A stretch of DNA of 64,000 nucleotides from Thermobacillus xylanilyticus (GCF_907165215.1 NZ_CAJRAY010000085.1:1-64000); one strand, 5' to 3'; counted from the stretch's first letter, positions 8,741 to 17,631 are shown. The notes: generated from the letters alone by a model not told the origin. Program-made: numbers and translations.

Positions 8741-9252
8741 AGGTTAGGATGTTGCCCTGCAGGCGGCGTCGCGTGGATGCGGCGCCGTTATTTGCATGGG
8801 GAGGATAGCCGCAACGAAACTGACACACTTTATTCGATGCTAAACAGGCAAAACAGCGGTGTACGGTTTCGTGAGCCCATGCTCTGAGACGGAGGAGCGG
8901 CGGAGGCTTGGAGAAACATCAGACCTCGCGGACGGTCTCGACTACGCCGGCACGAACGCCCAACGGAATTCAGAGCCGTTATTTTGCGGATTTTCCCAGT
9001 TTGGAAATGCTAACGGAACAGGGTAAGCTTATTTGCCCGACGCGGACGGATTTCGCCCTATTCGAGCGCCGATAAGGTCTTCTGGTTCCGTTATCGTGCC
9101 AAAACCGCTTCAACCGTAATAAATAAAGACTGTGCGTTCCGATGCAATTTCGCCTTGACGAAACGGGTGTCATGCTCTATATTTACTTTAACGGATAAAA
9201 GCATAAAAGCTTAAAAGCGTATAAGCGTTGAAGCGTGAAAGGAGCCAGCGTC
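8741..9252. other. Intergenic region with hairpin repeats upstream of the DAHP synthase gene
   Basis: No plausible gene was seen in these ~510 bases. Contents are a weak terminator-like stem for ispH (8765-8792, GGCGTCGC with GCGGCGCC then GTTATTT) and a wide inverted repeat ACGAAAC (8814-8820) / GTTTCGT (8866-8872). There is a small AACGG/CCGTT hairpin near 8970-8981, a second wide inverted repeat TAACGGAAC (9011-9019) / GTTCCGTTA (9085-9093), and the promoter of the next gene. The repeats look like dispersed intergenic elements. Confidence 0.5.
9155..9183 (+). promoter_or_regulatory. Sigma-A type promoter of the DAHP synthase gene
   Basis: TTGACG (9155-9160), exactly 17 bp, then TATATT (9178-9183); the coding start is 70 bp downstream. 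No T-box or other leader structure was recognised. Confidence 0.7.
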
Positions 9253-10314
9253 ATGATTGTGGTAACCAAGCCGGATATCAGCGACGAACGCATTGAGGAG
9301 ATCGTACAGTACATCGAACGGGCGGGCGTGCAGCCCCATGTGTCGAGAGGCACCGACCGGACGGTCATCGGCATCATCGGCAAGGCCGACCCGTCGCTTG
9401 CCGAACATCTGCGTTCCATGCGCGGGGTAGAGGATGTGATCAAGATTTCGAAGTCCTACAAGCTCGCGAGCCGCGATTTTCATCCGGACGATACGGTCAT
9501 CGAGATCAAGGGCGTGAAAATCGGCGGCGACGAGCTCGTCGTCATGGGGGGGCCGTGCGCCGTCGAATCGCCCGAACAGATCGATGAGATTGCCCGGCTC
9601 GTCAAGGCGGCGGGCGGCCAGATTCTGCGCGGCGGCGCGTTCAAGCCGCGCACCGGCCCGTACAGCTTCCAGGGCATCGGCGTGGAAGGCCTGATCATGA
9701 TGGCCGAAGCCGGCCGCAAGCACGGCCTGCTCACGATCACGGAAGTGATGACGCCCGAGTACGTCGACATCTGCGCCGAATACGCCGACATTCTGCAAGT
9801 CGGCACGCGCAACATGCAGAACTTCGATCTGCTCCGCAAGCTCGGCACGATCAAGACGCCGGTTCTGCTCAAGCGCGGCTTCAGCGCCACCTACGACGAG
9901 TTCTTGAACGCGGCGGAATACATTCTCGCCGGCGGCAACCCGAACGTCATCCTGTGCGAGCGCGGCATCCGGACGTTCGAGCCTTACACGCGCAATACGC
10001 TCGATCTGGCCGCGATTCCGTCGCTGAAGACGCTCAGCCATCTGCCGATCATCTCCGACCCGAGCCACGGCACCGGCCGCCGGGAACTGGTCGAGCCGAT
10101 GGCGAAGGCGTCGGTCGCCGCGGGCGCGGACGGTCTGATCATCGAGATGCACACCGACCCGGACAATTCGATGACGGGCGACGGCGTACAATCGCTCTTC
10201 CCGGACCAGTTCGCCGCGCTGCTGAAAGATCTGGAGAAGCTCGCTCCGATCGTCGGCAAACGGTTCGACACGCCGAAGGCGCCGGCGGAAGCGTTCCGCG
10301 AGTGGAAGAAATAA
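9253..10314 (+). CDS. aroF: 3-deoxy-7-phosphoheptulonate synthase (DAHP synthase, type I-beta)
   Basis: Condenses PEP and erythrose-4-phosphate, the first step of the shikimate pathway. The protein has an N-terminal ferredoxin-like regulatory domain (~residues 1-70) fused to a KDO8P/DAHP TIM barrel. Metal and substrate motifs include GGPCAVES, FKPRTGPYSF, LKRGFSAT, SDPSHGTG and EMHTDPD. ATG 9253 lies 8 bases after AAAGGAG and is preferred over the in-frame GTG at 9235. A 353-residue length fits the Thermotoga/Bacillus-like class. Bordered downstream by a strong bidirectional terminator. Confidence 0.93.
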   Translation: MIVVTKPDISDERIEEIVQYIERAGVQPHVSRGTDRTVIGIIGKADPSLAEHLRSMRGVEDVIKISKSYKLASRDFHPDDTVIEIKGVKIGGDELVVMGGPCAVESPEQIDEIARLVKAAGGQILRGGAFKPRTGPYSFQGIGVEGLIMMAEAGRKHGLLTITEVMTPEYVDICAEYADILQVGTRNMQNFDLLRKLGTIKTPVLLKRGFSATYDEFLNAAEYILAGGNPNVILCERGIRTFEPYTRNTLDLAAIPSLKTLSHLPIISDPSHGTGRRELVEPMAKASVAAGADGLIIEMHTDPDNSMTGDGVQSLFPDQFAALLKDLEKLAPIVGKRFDTPKAPAEAFREWKK

Positions 10315-10319
10315 AACGC

Positions 10320-10359
10320 AAAGCCCTGAATCGGGAGAAGATCCCGCATTCAGGGCTTT
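10320..10359. terminator. Bidirectional terminator between convergent genes
   Basis: AAAGCCCTGAAT and ATTCAGGGCTTT form a long stem extended inward by GGGA/TCCC. A and T tracts at the two ends serve both the DAHP synthase gene and the convergent tetR gene. Confidence 0.85.
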
Positions 10360-10373
10360 GATCTTGTCGACCG

Positions 10374-10976
10374 TTATGCTCCGGTGTAGCCGAGCCCGCG
10401 CAACACGAACGCGGTCAGCTCCTCCGTCAGCCGCTCATAGTATTCCGCCGGATCGGCGATGTCGAGCAGCGGTCCGAAATGGTCAATCTTGTTTTGGAAC
10501 AAAATGGCGCCGAGTACGGACAGGAGCACATGATCCTTCGACCCGTAGGAGAATATGCCCTGCTTCCGTCCTTCCTCAATTGCCTGCAGCAGACGGCGCC
10601 AGACCGGAAAAGCGTGCTTGCGGATCAAGTCGCGCCGCGGCGAGTCGATCATCGTCTCCTGCTGCATGATCGCGATCATCTCCGGCTCCGACAGCTGAAA
10701 CGCGACCACCCCCGCCACAATCTGGCGGACCGCCTCCGCCGGGTCGGCCATCGGCTGCGCGATCGCCTCCTCGATTCGCCGATGCGGCAGCGCCGTCTCG
10801 AACAGGGCGGCGAACACATTTTCCTTGCCGCCGAAGTGGTAGGAGATGAGGGCGATGTTGGCGCCGGCTTCCTCGCAGATTTGCCGGACGGTCGTCGCTT
10901 CATAGCCGTGTCTTGCGAACAGTTTCTTCGCCGCCGTCAAAATGCGCGTCTTCACATCCGGACCGTCCGCCTTCAT
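10374..10976 (-). CDS. TetR-family transcriptional regulator
   Basis: The N-terminal helix-turn-helix (residues ~8-55; TRILTAAKKLFARHGYEAT, ISYHFGGKENVF) is followed by a ligand-binding domain resembling the CerR/DUF1956 C-terminal type. ATG 10976 lies 6 bases after GGAGGG and is preferred over TTG 10982. It is co-directional with and ~100 bp downstream of an ABC-2 type permease gene, and probably regulates that operon, including itself, through the palindromes at 12268-12298. Confidence 0.88.
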   Translation of the reverse strand: MKADGPDVKTRILTAAKKLFARHGYEATTVRQICEEAGANIALISYHFGGKENVFAALFETALPHRRIEEAIAQPMADPAEAVRQIVAGVVAFQLSEPEMIAIMQQETMIDSPRRDLIRKHAFPVWRRLLQAIEEGRKQGIFSYGSKDHVLLSVLGAILFQNKIDHFGPLLDIADPAEYYERLTEELTAFVLRGLGYTGA

Positions 10977-11077
10977 CTTCAACCCTCCGTCCTGAAGTTA
11001 TCTATCTTCATTATGCCGTGCCCGTTTGGAGGGCGCAACCGGAAGCGGGACGGTGCGCATCGCCCGGTCCGATGCGG

Positions 11078-12244
11078 TCAGTTCATGTTCAGGTCCGGAG
11101 ATTTGACAGCGGCGGCTTGCACGGAAGGTCTCCGGATTGCGGTGGAAGCCGCGCCCAGAAGCAGCGCCGCGGCCAGGATGGCCAGCAAGCCGAGCGCTGC
11201 CCGGTCGGCCGGCGGTCCGCCAAACAGCAGATTCATCGCGCCTTCCACCGCATAGGTTGCCGGGAATACCTCGCTGATGGAACGGTAGAAATCCGGCAGC
11301 AGCTCGCGCGGCATCATCGCGCCTGACGAGACGAGCTGCATCGAGAGCAGCAGGATGTTGAACAGCATGCCGGCCATGCCGAACAGCATGAGGAACAACT
11401 GGGAAACGAGGATGAACGCCAGAATGAACAACGCCTCGAAGCCCCACAGCGCGAAGAAACCGCCGGCGGACTGGCCGCCCAGGCCAAGGACGAGCGACAC
11501 TCCGATGAGGGAAACGATGACGGCCGCCGCGGCGTTGATGACCATGCGCGCCCCGAACCGCTGCCAACGGCCGATTCCCATTGCTGCCGCCGCCATGTTC
11601 GATTGTTCCAGGTTCATGCCCATGATCATGACGCCCACGTAGGAGGCGAGCACGATCATCATCGGCACCATCTGGTTGTTGATGCCCTGCACGGGGTTCG
11701 TGTACGTGATGTCCGCGGTTACGCGTTCAGACAGGGTTTCGGCCATCGTTCGGGTCTGCTCTTCCGTCATCTGCAGCTGAGAGAGCATTTGCCGCGCACC
11801 CGTCATGATCGCCTGCCGGTTGACGGAAGCCGTGATTTGGGCGGCGACCTGGGCCATCATGTTCTTGATCATCATCGGGTTCGATTCATTGATCGTGAAT
11901 TCCAGCGCGGCCGTTCCGTCCGCTGCCGCCGCCTTCGCCGAGAAATCCGGCGGGATGCGCACGAGCATCTGGATGCCCCGATATTCGAGCTGCCGCGCCG
12001 CTTCGGCCGGATCGTCCAACTCGCGCACCCGGACGGGCAGCCCGTCCTTCAATTGCCGAACGATCGCCTCTCCCCACCGGGAGTCTTCATTGACGATGCC
12101 GATCACGAGCCTTTCTGTCCGGTCCTGCATACCGTCGTAGCCCGTCATCCAGACGACGGTAAAAATAAGCTGGAACAGCAGCGCCGCTGCGATGCCGATG
12201 ATCGTTGTCGGCTGTTTCGCCAGCGCCCGCAATGCATTTTTCAA
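11078..12244 (-). CDS. ABC-2 type transporter permease, YhgE/YhaP-like
   Basis: A 388-residue membrane protein: one N-terminal transmembrane helix, a ~170-residue extracytoplasmic domain, then five to six transmembrane helices (about residues 205-375). This is the usual layout of ABC-2 drug/lipid exporter permeases. A TTG start at 12244 is preferred because GGAGGGAG lies 6 bases before it; an upstream in-frame TTG at 12262 has no ribosome site. No ATP-binding subunit gene is adjacent, so it must borrow one or act without one. Transcribed ahead of the tetR gene. Confidence 0.75.
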   Translation of the reverse strand: MKNALRALAKQPTTIIGIAAALLFQLIFTVVWMTGYDGMQDRTERLVIGIVNEDSRWGEAIVRQLKDGLPVRVRELDDPAEAARQLEYRGIQMLVRIPPDFSAKAAAADGTAALEFTINESNPMMIKNMMAQVAAQITASVNRQAIMTGARQMLSQLQMTEEQTRTMAETLSERVTADITYTNPVQGINNQMVPMMIVLASYVGVMIMGMNLEQSNMAAAAMGIGRWQRFGARMVINAAAAVIVSLIGVSLVLGLGGQSAGGFFALWGFEALFILAFILVSQLFLMLFGMAGMLFNILLLSMQLVSSGAMMPRELLPDFYRSISEVFPATYAVEGAMNLLFGGPPADRAALGLLAILAAALLLGAASTAIRRPSVQAAAVKSPDLNMN

Positions 12245-12267
12245 TCGGATCTCCCTCCACAAACAGA

Positions 12268-12298
12268 TTTAAACAAATGTTTTAAACATAAGTTTAAA
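12268..12298. promoter_or_regulatory. Nested palindromic operator upstream of the permease-tetR operon
   Basis: Outer inverted repeats TTTAAAC (12268-12274) and GTTTAAA (12292-12298) enclose a second palindrome, ATGTTTTAAACAT. The arrangement, 24 bp upstream of the permease start, suggests two overlapping TetR-family half-site pairs. Binding by the linked TetR is inference. Confidence 0.6.
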
Positions 12299-12416
12299 TT
12301 GTATTTCCAAAATCCGTGCGTGTCAACCGGAGATGCCGTTTGTATGCAGGTCAGAACGATTTCTTCGCTGTTGAAACAGGCTTTTCAGCGGCTTTGTCGG
12401 ACATTCTTCAAACAAG

Positions 12417-12433
12417 TGTAAGTTAATATAACA
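12417..12433 (+). promoter_or_regulatory. GlnR/TnrA box upstream of glnA
   Basis: TGTAAGTTAATATAACA matches the Bacillus nitrogen-regulator consensus TGTNA-N7-TNACA at every fixed position. It lies 29 bp upstream of the -35 hexamer of the glnA promoter. Confidence 0.8.
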
Positions 12434-12462
12434 TATTAGCGAAAAAATACATGACATAGCTA

Positions 12463-12492
12463 TTGACGCAGCAGGAATTCAAGCACTATAAT
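12463..12492 (+). promoter_or_regulatory. Sigma-A promoter of glnA
   Basis: TTGACG (12463-12468), an 18 bp spacer and TATAAT (12487-12492), 75 bp upstream of the start codon. Confidence 0.75.
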
Positions 12493-12567
12493 AACGACAG
12501 ATTATTTGAAAAGTTGAACGTTCGGCGTTCAATTTTACGCAATCGTTCGGGAATGGAGGAAAAACCC

Positions 12568-13992
12568 ATGGGTGCGCAACAAGTTTTGGAGACGATTAAA
12601 GAGAAAAATGTCCAGTTCGTCGATTTCCGCTTCACGGACCTGGCCGGCCGCTCGCATCACATCACGCTTCCGGCTGACCAAGTCGATGAAGATACGTTCG
12701 TGAACGGCGTCGCGTTCGACGGTTCCTCGATCCCGGGATTCCGCGGCATCGAAGAGTCGGACATGGTCATGATGCCGGACCCGGAGACGTCCTACATCGA
12801 CCCGTTCACCGAGCATCCGACGCTGATCGTCACGTGCAACATCTACACGCCGGACGGCGAACGGTATGACCGCGACCCGCGGAGCATCGCACAGAAGGCG
12901 GAAGAATATCTGAAGAGCACCGGCATCGGCACGGCGGCCTACTTCGCGCCGGAATCGGAATTCTTCATCTTCGACGATGTCCGTTTCACGAGCGGCATGA
13001 ACAAATCTTTCTATGAAGTCGACTCCGAGGAAGGGTTCTGGAACACGGGACGGACGGAAGAAGGCGGCAACCTGGGCTTCAAGGTCCGCGTCAAGGGCGG
13101 CTACGTTCCGGTGCAGCCGGTGGATTCGCAGCAGGACATCCGTTCCGAAATGGTGCGGCTGATGCAGGAAGCGGGTCTGAAAGTCGAGCGCCATCACCAT
13201 GAAGTCGCAACCGCCGGTCAGGGCGAAATCAATTTCCGTTTCGACACGCTGACGAAAACGGCCGACAACCTGATGAAGTACAAATACATCATCCACAACA
13301 CGGCTCGCCAATACGGCAAGGTCGCAACGTTCATGCCGAAACCGCTGTTCGGCGACAACGGCAGCGGCATGCACGTGCACCAGTCGATCTTCAACGGCGA
13401 TACGCCGCTCTTCTATGAGAAAGGCGCCTACGCGAACCTGAGCGAGCTCGCGCTGAACTACATCGGCGGCATCCTGTTCCACGCGCCGGCGCTGATCGCG
13501 CTGACGAACCCGTCGACGAACTCGTTCAAGCGCCTCGTGCCGGGTTATGAAGCGCCGGTCAACCTCGTGTTCTCGAAGGGCAACCGTTCCGCGGCCATCC
13601 GGATTCCGGTCGCTGCGGTTACGCCGAAAGGCTGCCGGATCGAATTCCGTACGCCCGACTCGACGGCTAACCCGTATCTCGCGTTCGCTGCCATGCTGCT
13701 GGCCGGCCTGGACGGCATCAAGCGGAAGATCGATCCGCGGGCGCTGGGCTACGGTCCGCTCGACAAGAACATCTACGAGCTGTCCGATGAAGAGAAGCGC
13801 GAAATCCGCAGCGTGCCGGGCTCGCTCGACGAAGCGCTCAATGCGCTGGAAGCGGACCACGAGTTCCTGACGGCAGGCGGCGTATTCACCGAAGGCTTCA
13901 TCGAAAACTATATCGCGTTCAAGCGTGCAGAAGCGAAGGACGTGGCCATCCGCACGCATCCGCACGAATACAGCCTGTACTTCGATTGCTGA
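12568..13992 (+). CDS. glnA: Glutamine synthetase, type I
   Basis: Forms glutamine from glutamate, ammonia and ATP in a dodecamer. Motifs include DGSSIPGF, the ESEFFIF metal site, [12 protein letters not shown], the ATP-binding [16 protein letters not shown] and NRSAAIRIP. The 474-residue length and the C-terminal section are closer to the E. coli-like I-beta class than to the ~444-residue I-alpha enzyme of Bacillus. A tyrosine (Tyr403, KNIYEL) sits at the place of the E. coli adenylylation site (NLYDLP). ATG 12568 follows TGGAGGA; upstream in-frame codons lie within the promoter. No glnR is adjacent, but a GlnR/TnrA box is present. Confidence 0.93.
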   Translation: MGAQQVLETIKEKNVQFVDFRFTDLAGRSHHITLPADQVDEDTFVNGVAFDGSSIPGFRGIEESDMVMMPDPETSYIDPFTEHPTLIVTCNIYTPDGERYDRDPRSIAQKAEEYLKSTGIGTAAYFAPESEFFIFDDVRFTSGMNKSFYEVDSEEGFWNTGRTEEGGNLGFKVRVKGGYVPVQPVDSQQDIRSEMVRLMQEAGLKVERHHHEVATAGQGEINFRFDTLTKTADNLMKYKYIIHNTARQYGKVATFMPKPLFGDNGSGMHVHQSIFNGDTPLFYEKGAYANLSELALNYIGGILFHAPALIALTNPSTNSFKRLVPGYEAPVNLVFSKGNRSAAIRIPVAAVTPKGCRIEFRTPDSTANPYLAFAAMLLAGLDGIKRKIDPRALGYGPLDKNIYELSDEEKREIRSVPGSLDEALNALEADHEFLTAGGVFTEGFIENYIAFKRAEAKDVAIRTHPHEYSLYFDC

Positions 13993-14045
13993 TTGCCGGC
14001 GGGAGGCATCGGTTCAAGCCGCGTCTCACCGCTTCGCATAACGGC

Positions 14046-14090
14046 AGAGCGCCCCGGCGGCCGTCGCAAGACGGACCGGGGCGCTCTTGT
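14046..14090. terminator. Strong bidirectional terminator between glnA and thpR
   Basis: AGAGCGCCCCGG pairs with CCGGGGCGCTCT across an inner CGTC/GACG stem, followed by TTGT. It ends glnA and the convergent thpR gene. Confidence 0.75.
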
Positions 14091-14091
14091 G

Positions 14092-14655
14092 CTATTCACC
14101 GAACGGCGCCCGATGGAGGATCTCGTACATCGGGGAATGGCCGAGCCGGCTGCGGAACAGGCAGGCGTCCCGCGCGGTCCAGGACGCGCCGAACGTCTCG
14201 GCCGCCGCTGACGCCGGGTTCCATGGCGCTGCGCCCGCGTACTTGCGCGCGAGCGTCAGATGCGGCCGGTAGGGGCGCGCATCCGGCTGGAAGCCGATCG
14301 CTTGCGCGAGCGCGCTGCCGAGCGCGGCGTGCAGCGCGCGGAGCGGCTCGAGCCGTCCGGCGGGCAGCACATGCAGCACGGCCGGACGGGCCGGCGGTCC
14401 GAAGGTGCCGAGGCCGCGCAGCTCCACGTCGAACGGGCGGGCGCCGGCCGCCGACTCGTCCAGCGCGCGGACGATCGCGGGGATCCGGTCCGCGTCCGTC
14501 TCGCCGATAAAATGCAATGTGATATGCCAATCATCCGGATGCGCCCAACGGGCGAAGGCGAATCGCTCCCGCCATCCGTCCAGCCGCATGAGCAGCTGCC
14601 GGCGGACGTCATCCGGAACGGCCAGGCCGATGAAGAGACGCTGCTTCTCGCTCAA
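14092..14655 (-). CDS. thpR: RNA 2',3'-cyclic phosphodiesterase
   Basis: Member of the 2H phosphoesterase superfamily (LigT/ThpR), which hydrolyses 2',3'-cyclic phosphates in RNA. Both catalytic HxTx motifs are present, in WHITLHFIG and RPHLTLAR, about 85 residues apart. TTG 14655 is chosen because GAGGAGG lies 7 bases upstream; ATG 14661 is in frame but almost touches the ribosome site. The protein is 187 residues. Divergent from serC. Confidence 0.85.
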   Translation of the reverse strand: MSEKQRLFIGLAVPDDVRRQLLMRLDGWRERFAFARWAHPDDWHITLHFIGETDADRIPAIVRALDESAAGARPFDVELRGLGTFGPPARPAVLHVLPAGRLEPLRALHAALGSALAQAIGFQPDARPYRPHLTLARKYAGAAPWNPASAAAETFGASWTARDACLFRSRLGHSPMYEILHRAPFGE

Positions 14656-14769
14656 AACCATTCCTCCTCGCATGGTATCGGGTGCATCTTTTCCCGCTTC
14701 CGTCACTTGATGCCTTTCCGCTTTCTTTGTTATCATAACCTATCATAGACAAGAGCAGGAGTGGAATCG

Positions 14770-15858
14770 GTGAGCGATCGCAGACACAACTTTAACGCCG
14801 GTCCGGCCGCGCTTCCGCTGGAAGTGCTGCAGCAGGCGCAGGAGCAGTTCGTCAATTACGGCGGCGCCGGCATGTCCATCATGGAAATGTCGCACCGCAG
14901 CGGCATTTACGAGCAGCTGAACAACGAGACCCAGGCGCTGATGCGGGAATTGCTGAACATTCCCGACCATTATCATGTATTGTTCCTCCAGGGGGGCGCA
15001 AGCACGCAGTTCGCGATGGTGCCGCTCAATCTGCTGACCGGCGGACGGGTCGCGGCTTATGTCGAGACCGGCAGCTGGGCGTCGAAGGCGCTCAAGGAAG
15101 CGAAGCTCATCGGCGAGACCGCCATTGTCGCCACTTCGAAACCCGACGAGTATCGCCGCATGCCCGATCTAACCAATCTCGTCCTGCCCGAGGGCGCAGC
15201 CTATGTGCATATGACGTCGAACGAGACGATCCAGGGGACGCAGTTCAAGTCGTTCCCCGATACGGGCAGCGTGCCGCTCGTCGCCGACATGTCGAGCGAC
15301 ATCATGAGCCGTCCGCTCGATATTTCGAAATTCGGCCTCATTTACGCGGGAGCGCAGAAAAATCTCGGCCCGTCCGGCGTCACCGTCGTCATCATCCGGG
15401 ACGATCTCGCGTCCGGCGCGCCGGAGCATGTGCCGACGATGCTGCGCTATGATACGCACGTGAAGAATGAGTCGCTGTACAATACGCCGCCGACGTTCTC
15501 CGTCTATATGGTCAACCTGGTGCTGAAATGGATCAAGGCGAAGGGCGGGGTGGCCGCCATCGAGAAGGCGAACGCCGAGAAAGCGGCCCTGATCTATGAC
15601 GAGATCGACCGGAGCGGCGGTTTCTACCGCGGCTTCGCCCATCCGGAGAGCCGGTCGCCGATGAACATCACGTTCCGCATTGCGGACGAAGCGCTGGAGC
15701 CGCTGTTCGTGAAGGAATCGGAGAAGGAAGGTTTCGTCGGCCTGAAAGGCCACCGCAGCGTCGGCGGGCTTCGGGCTTCCGCCTACAACGCGGTGCCGTA
15801 TGAAAGCTGCAAGGCGCTCGCGGAGTTCATGGCCGATTTCCGCCGCCGCCACGGTTGA
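14770..15858 (+). CDS. serC: Phosphoserine aminotransferase
   Basis: PLP enzyme of serine biosynthesis (3-phosphohydroxypyruvate to phosphoserine), also used for pyridoxine. It shows FNAGPAALP at the N-terminus, GGASTQFAM for phosphate/PLP binding, the Schiff-base lysine in YAGAQKNLGPSG and a GHRSVGGLRASAYNA C-terminal motif. The length is 362 residues. GTG 14770 is 8 bases after AGGAG; the in-frame GTG at 14761 overlaps the ribosome site. Monocistronic, ended by a hairpin at 15891. Confidence 0.95.
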   Translation: MSDRRHNFNAGPAALPLEVLQQAQEQFVNYGGAGMSIMEMSHRSGIYEQLNNETQALMRELLNIPDHYHVLFLQGGASTQFAMVPLNLLTGGRVAAYVETGSWASKALKEAKLIGETAIVATSKPDEYRRMPDLTNLVLPEGAAYVHMTSNETIQGTQFKSFPDTGSVPLVADMSSDIMSRPLDISKFGLIYAGAQKNLGPSGVTVVIIRDDLASGAPEHVPTMLRYDTHVKNESLYNTPPTFSVYMVNLVLKWIKAKGGVAAIEKANAEKAALIYDEIDRSGGFYRGFAHPESRSPMNITFRIADEALEPLFVKESEKEGFVGLKGHRSVGGLRASAYNAVPYESCKALAEFMADFRRRHG

Positions 15859-15890
15859 TCCGCGGCGGGCGACAATCGAACCCAAGGAAG

Positions 15891-15925
15891 AACCGCCCTC
15901 ATCCCCTGCCGGAGCGAGGGCGGTT
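15891..15925. terminator. Terminator between convergent serC and response-regulator genes
   Basis: AACCGCCCTC and GAGGGCGGTT form a 10 bp perfect stem with a 15-base loop. Tails are short and the structure is symmetric, so it could serve both strands. Confidence 0.7.
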
Positions 15926-15941
15926 GCTTGTCGGAAGGCGC

Positions 15942-16652
15942 TCACGCCGTCGGCTCATCCGGCGGACCGGTCAGCTTGTAGCCTACGCTGCGCACGGTCA
16001 TGATATACTCCGGCGAGCGGGCGTTCTTCTCGATCTTGTCGCGCAGATGGCTGATGTGGACGTCGACGATCCGGGTGTCGCCGACGATCGGGCAGTCCCA
16101 GACACCGTGCAGGATCTGCCGGCGGCTCAGCACTTTGCCGCGGCGGCGGCACATGAAGAGCAGCAGGTCGAATTCCTTCGGCGTCAGCTCGACCGGACGT
16201 CCGTCCAGTTCGACTTCGCGCGCGTCGGCGCGCACGGTCAGCCGGCCGATCCGGTGCACGCCTTCGCTTTCCGTCCGGGCCGGCTCCCCGGTTCTGCGGA
16301 AGATCGCGCCGATGCGCGCGATGAGCTCCTGCGGGCTGAACGGCTTCGTCATATAATCGTCCGCTCCGCCCGCAAGTCCGGCGATCCGGTCGGACACGTC
16401 GTGCAGCGCGGTCAGCATGATGACGGGCACTTCGTTCTTCTCCCGCCGCAGCCGGCGGCATACTTCCAAGCCGTCCATCCGGGGAAGCATCCGGTCGAGC
16501 ACGATCAGATCCGGCCGGAAAGGTCCGAGCGCGTCGAAAACGGCTTCGCCGTCGGACACGCATCTGACGTCGTAACCGGCAAGCTGCAGATTGTATTCCA
16601 GCAGCGCGGCAATGGACGGTTCATCATCCACGACGAGAATGCGTCTGCGCAC
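15942..16652 (-). CDS. Orphan OmpR/PhoP-family response regulator
   Basis: The receiver (DDEPS, Asp53 in IVLDRMLP, Lys in YMTKPFSP) is followed by a winged helix (LTPKEFDLLLFM, VRSVGYKL). GTG 16652 follows GGGGGATGG. The closest character is the PhoP/YycF-like class. No histidine kinase lies on either side, so its partner is elsewhere or it acts without one. Confidence 0.88.
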   Translation of the reverse strand: MRRRILVVDDEPSIAALLEYNLQLAGYDVRCVSDGEAVFDALGPFRPDLIVLDRMLPRMDGLEVCRRLRREKNEVPVIMLTALHDVSDRIAGLAGGADDYMTKPFSPQELIARIGAIFRRTGEPARTESEGVHRIGRLTVRADAREVELDGRPVELTPKEFDLLLFMCRRRGKVLSRRQILHGVWDCPIVGDTRIVDVHISHLRDKIEKNARSPEYIMTVRSVGYKLTGPPDEPTA

Positions 16653-16780
16653 GTTCCATCCCCCTTCGTCGTCCGCTGTTTTCCATTATGGCGGCCGAGG
16701 TTGAGGGATGAATCAAAGCTGCGTTAAATCCATGTAAAAATCACGCGATCCGGCATAATGTTGAAAAGAGGAGGACCGGC

Positions 16781-17245
16781 ATGCCGCTGCATATCGTGCT
16801 CGTCGAGCCGGAGATTCCGGCCAACACCGGCAACATCGCCCGTTCATGCGCCGCAACCGGCACGCACCTGCATCTTGTGCATCCGCTCGGATTCCGCACG
16901 GATGACGCGTCGCTGAAGCGGGCCGGCCTGGATTATTGGCCCGCGGTCCATGTGGAGCATCACGACTCGTTCGAAGAGGTGCGGAAGAAGTACCCGGACG
17001 GCAGATTTTTTTTCACCAGCACGAGGGCCGTGAAACGGTACACCGATTTCGAATTCCGGGACGGCGACTTCTTCGTGTTCGGCAAGGAGACGAAAGGGCT
17101 GCCGCAGGAGCTGCTCGACGCGAATCCCGAGACGTGCATGCGCCTGCCGATCACGGACAAGGTGCGCTCGCTCAACCTGTCGAACTCGGCGGCGATCGTC
17201 CTGTACGAAGCGCTCCGGCAGCTCGGATTTCCAAACATGAGGTAG
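16781..17245 (+). CDS. trmL: tRNA (cytidine(34)-2'-O)-methyltransferase
   Basis: SPOUT-fold methyltransferase that 2'-O-methylates the wobble base of tRNA-Leu isoacceptors. The protein shows the family start HIVLVEPEIPANTGNIAR, the FGKETKGLP loop, and the C-terminal knot RLPITDKVRSLNLSNSAAI. The 154-residue length is standard. The ATG follows GAGGAGG. Monocistronic. Confidence 0.94.
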   Translation: MPLHIVLVEPEIPANTGNIARSCAATGTHLHLVHPLGFRTDDASLKRAGLDYWPAVHVEHHDSFEEVRKKYPDGRFFFTSTRAVKRYTDFEFRDGDFFVFGKETKGLPQELLDANPETCMRLPITDKVRSLNLSNSAAIVLYEALRQLGFPNMR

Positions 17246-17382
17246 ACAGAATAGTTGCATGATATTAAGCAAAATTTTGGCTGGAGAAGGAAAAGCCGCT
17301 TCCTGATCGAAAGCTTATCGTAACGCAAGGTTTCTACATACGTACAAGACAGACGGATACGGACACAGGAGAGGTGATATAT

Positions 17383-17631
17383 GTGAAACCGGCAGGCGTT
17401 GTGCGCAAGGTCGACCAACTGGGACGCATCGTGCTTCCCAAGTCGCTGCGCAAGAGGTATCAGATGAATGAAGGAGATCCCGTGGAGATATTGGTGCAAG
17501 GCGACCACATCATCCTGGAGCGCTACCGGCCGCGCTGCGTGTTCTGCGGTTCGATGGACCAGGTCCGGGAGTTCAAGGAACGCTATCTCTGCGCGGCATG
17601 CATGAGCGAAATGGCTTCGCTTCGCAAGTGA
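17383..17631 (+). CDS. AbrB-like transcriptional regulator with a four-cysteine tail
   Basis: The N-terminal ~50 residues form a swapped-hairpin AbrB/SpoVT DNA-binding domain (VRKVDQLGRIVLPKSLRKRY). The C-terminus adds CVFCG and LCAAC, a CxxC pair set suggesting a zinc ribbon. GTG 17383 is selected because AGGAGAGG lies ~8 bases upstream; another in-frame GTG at 17374 overlaps that site. The 82-residue size is like AbrB/Abh. Likely a transition-state or sporulation regulator, but its targets are unknown. Confidence 0.85.
   Translation: MKPAGVVRKVDQLGRIVLPKSLRKRYQMNEGDPVEILVQGDHIILERYRPRCVFCGSMDQVREFKERYLCAACMSEMASLRK

Noticed and set aside
9235-9252. GTG 9235 as start of the DAHP synthase
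   Set aside because: The ribosome site AAAGGAG lies after it and is correctly spaced for ATG 9253.
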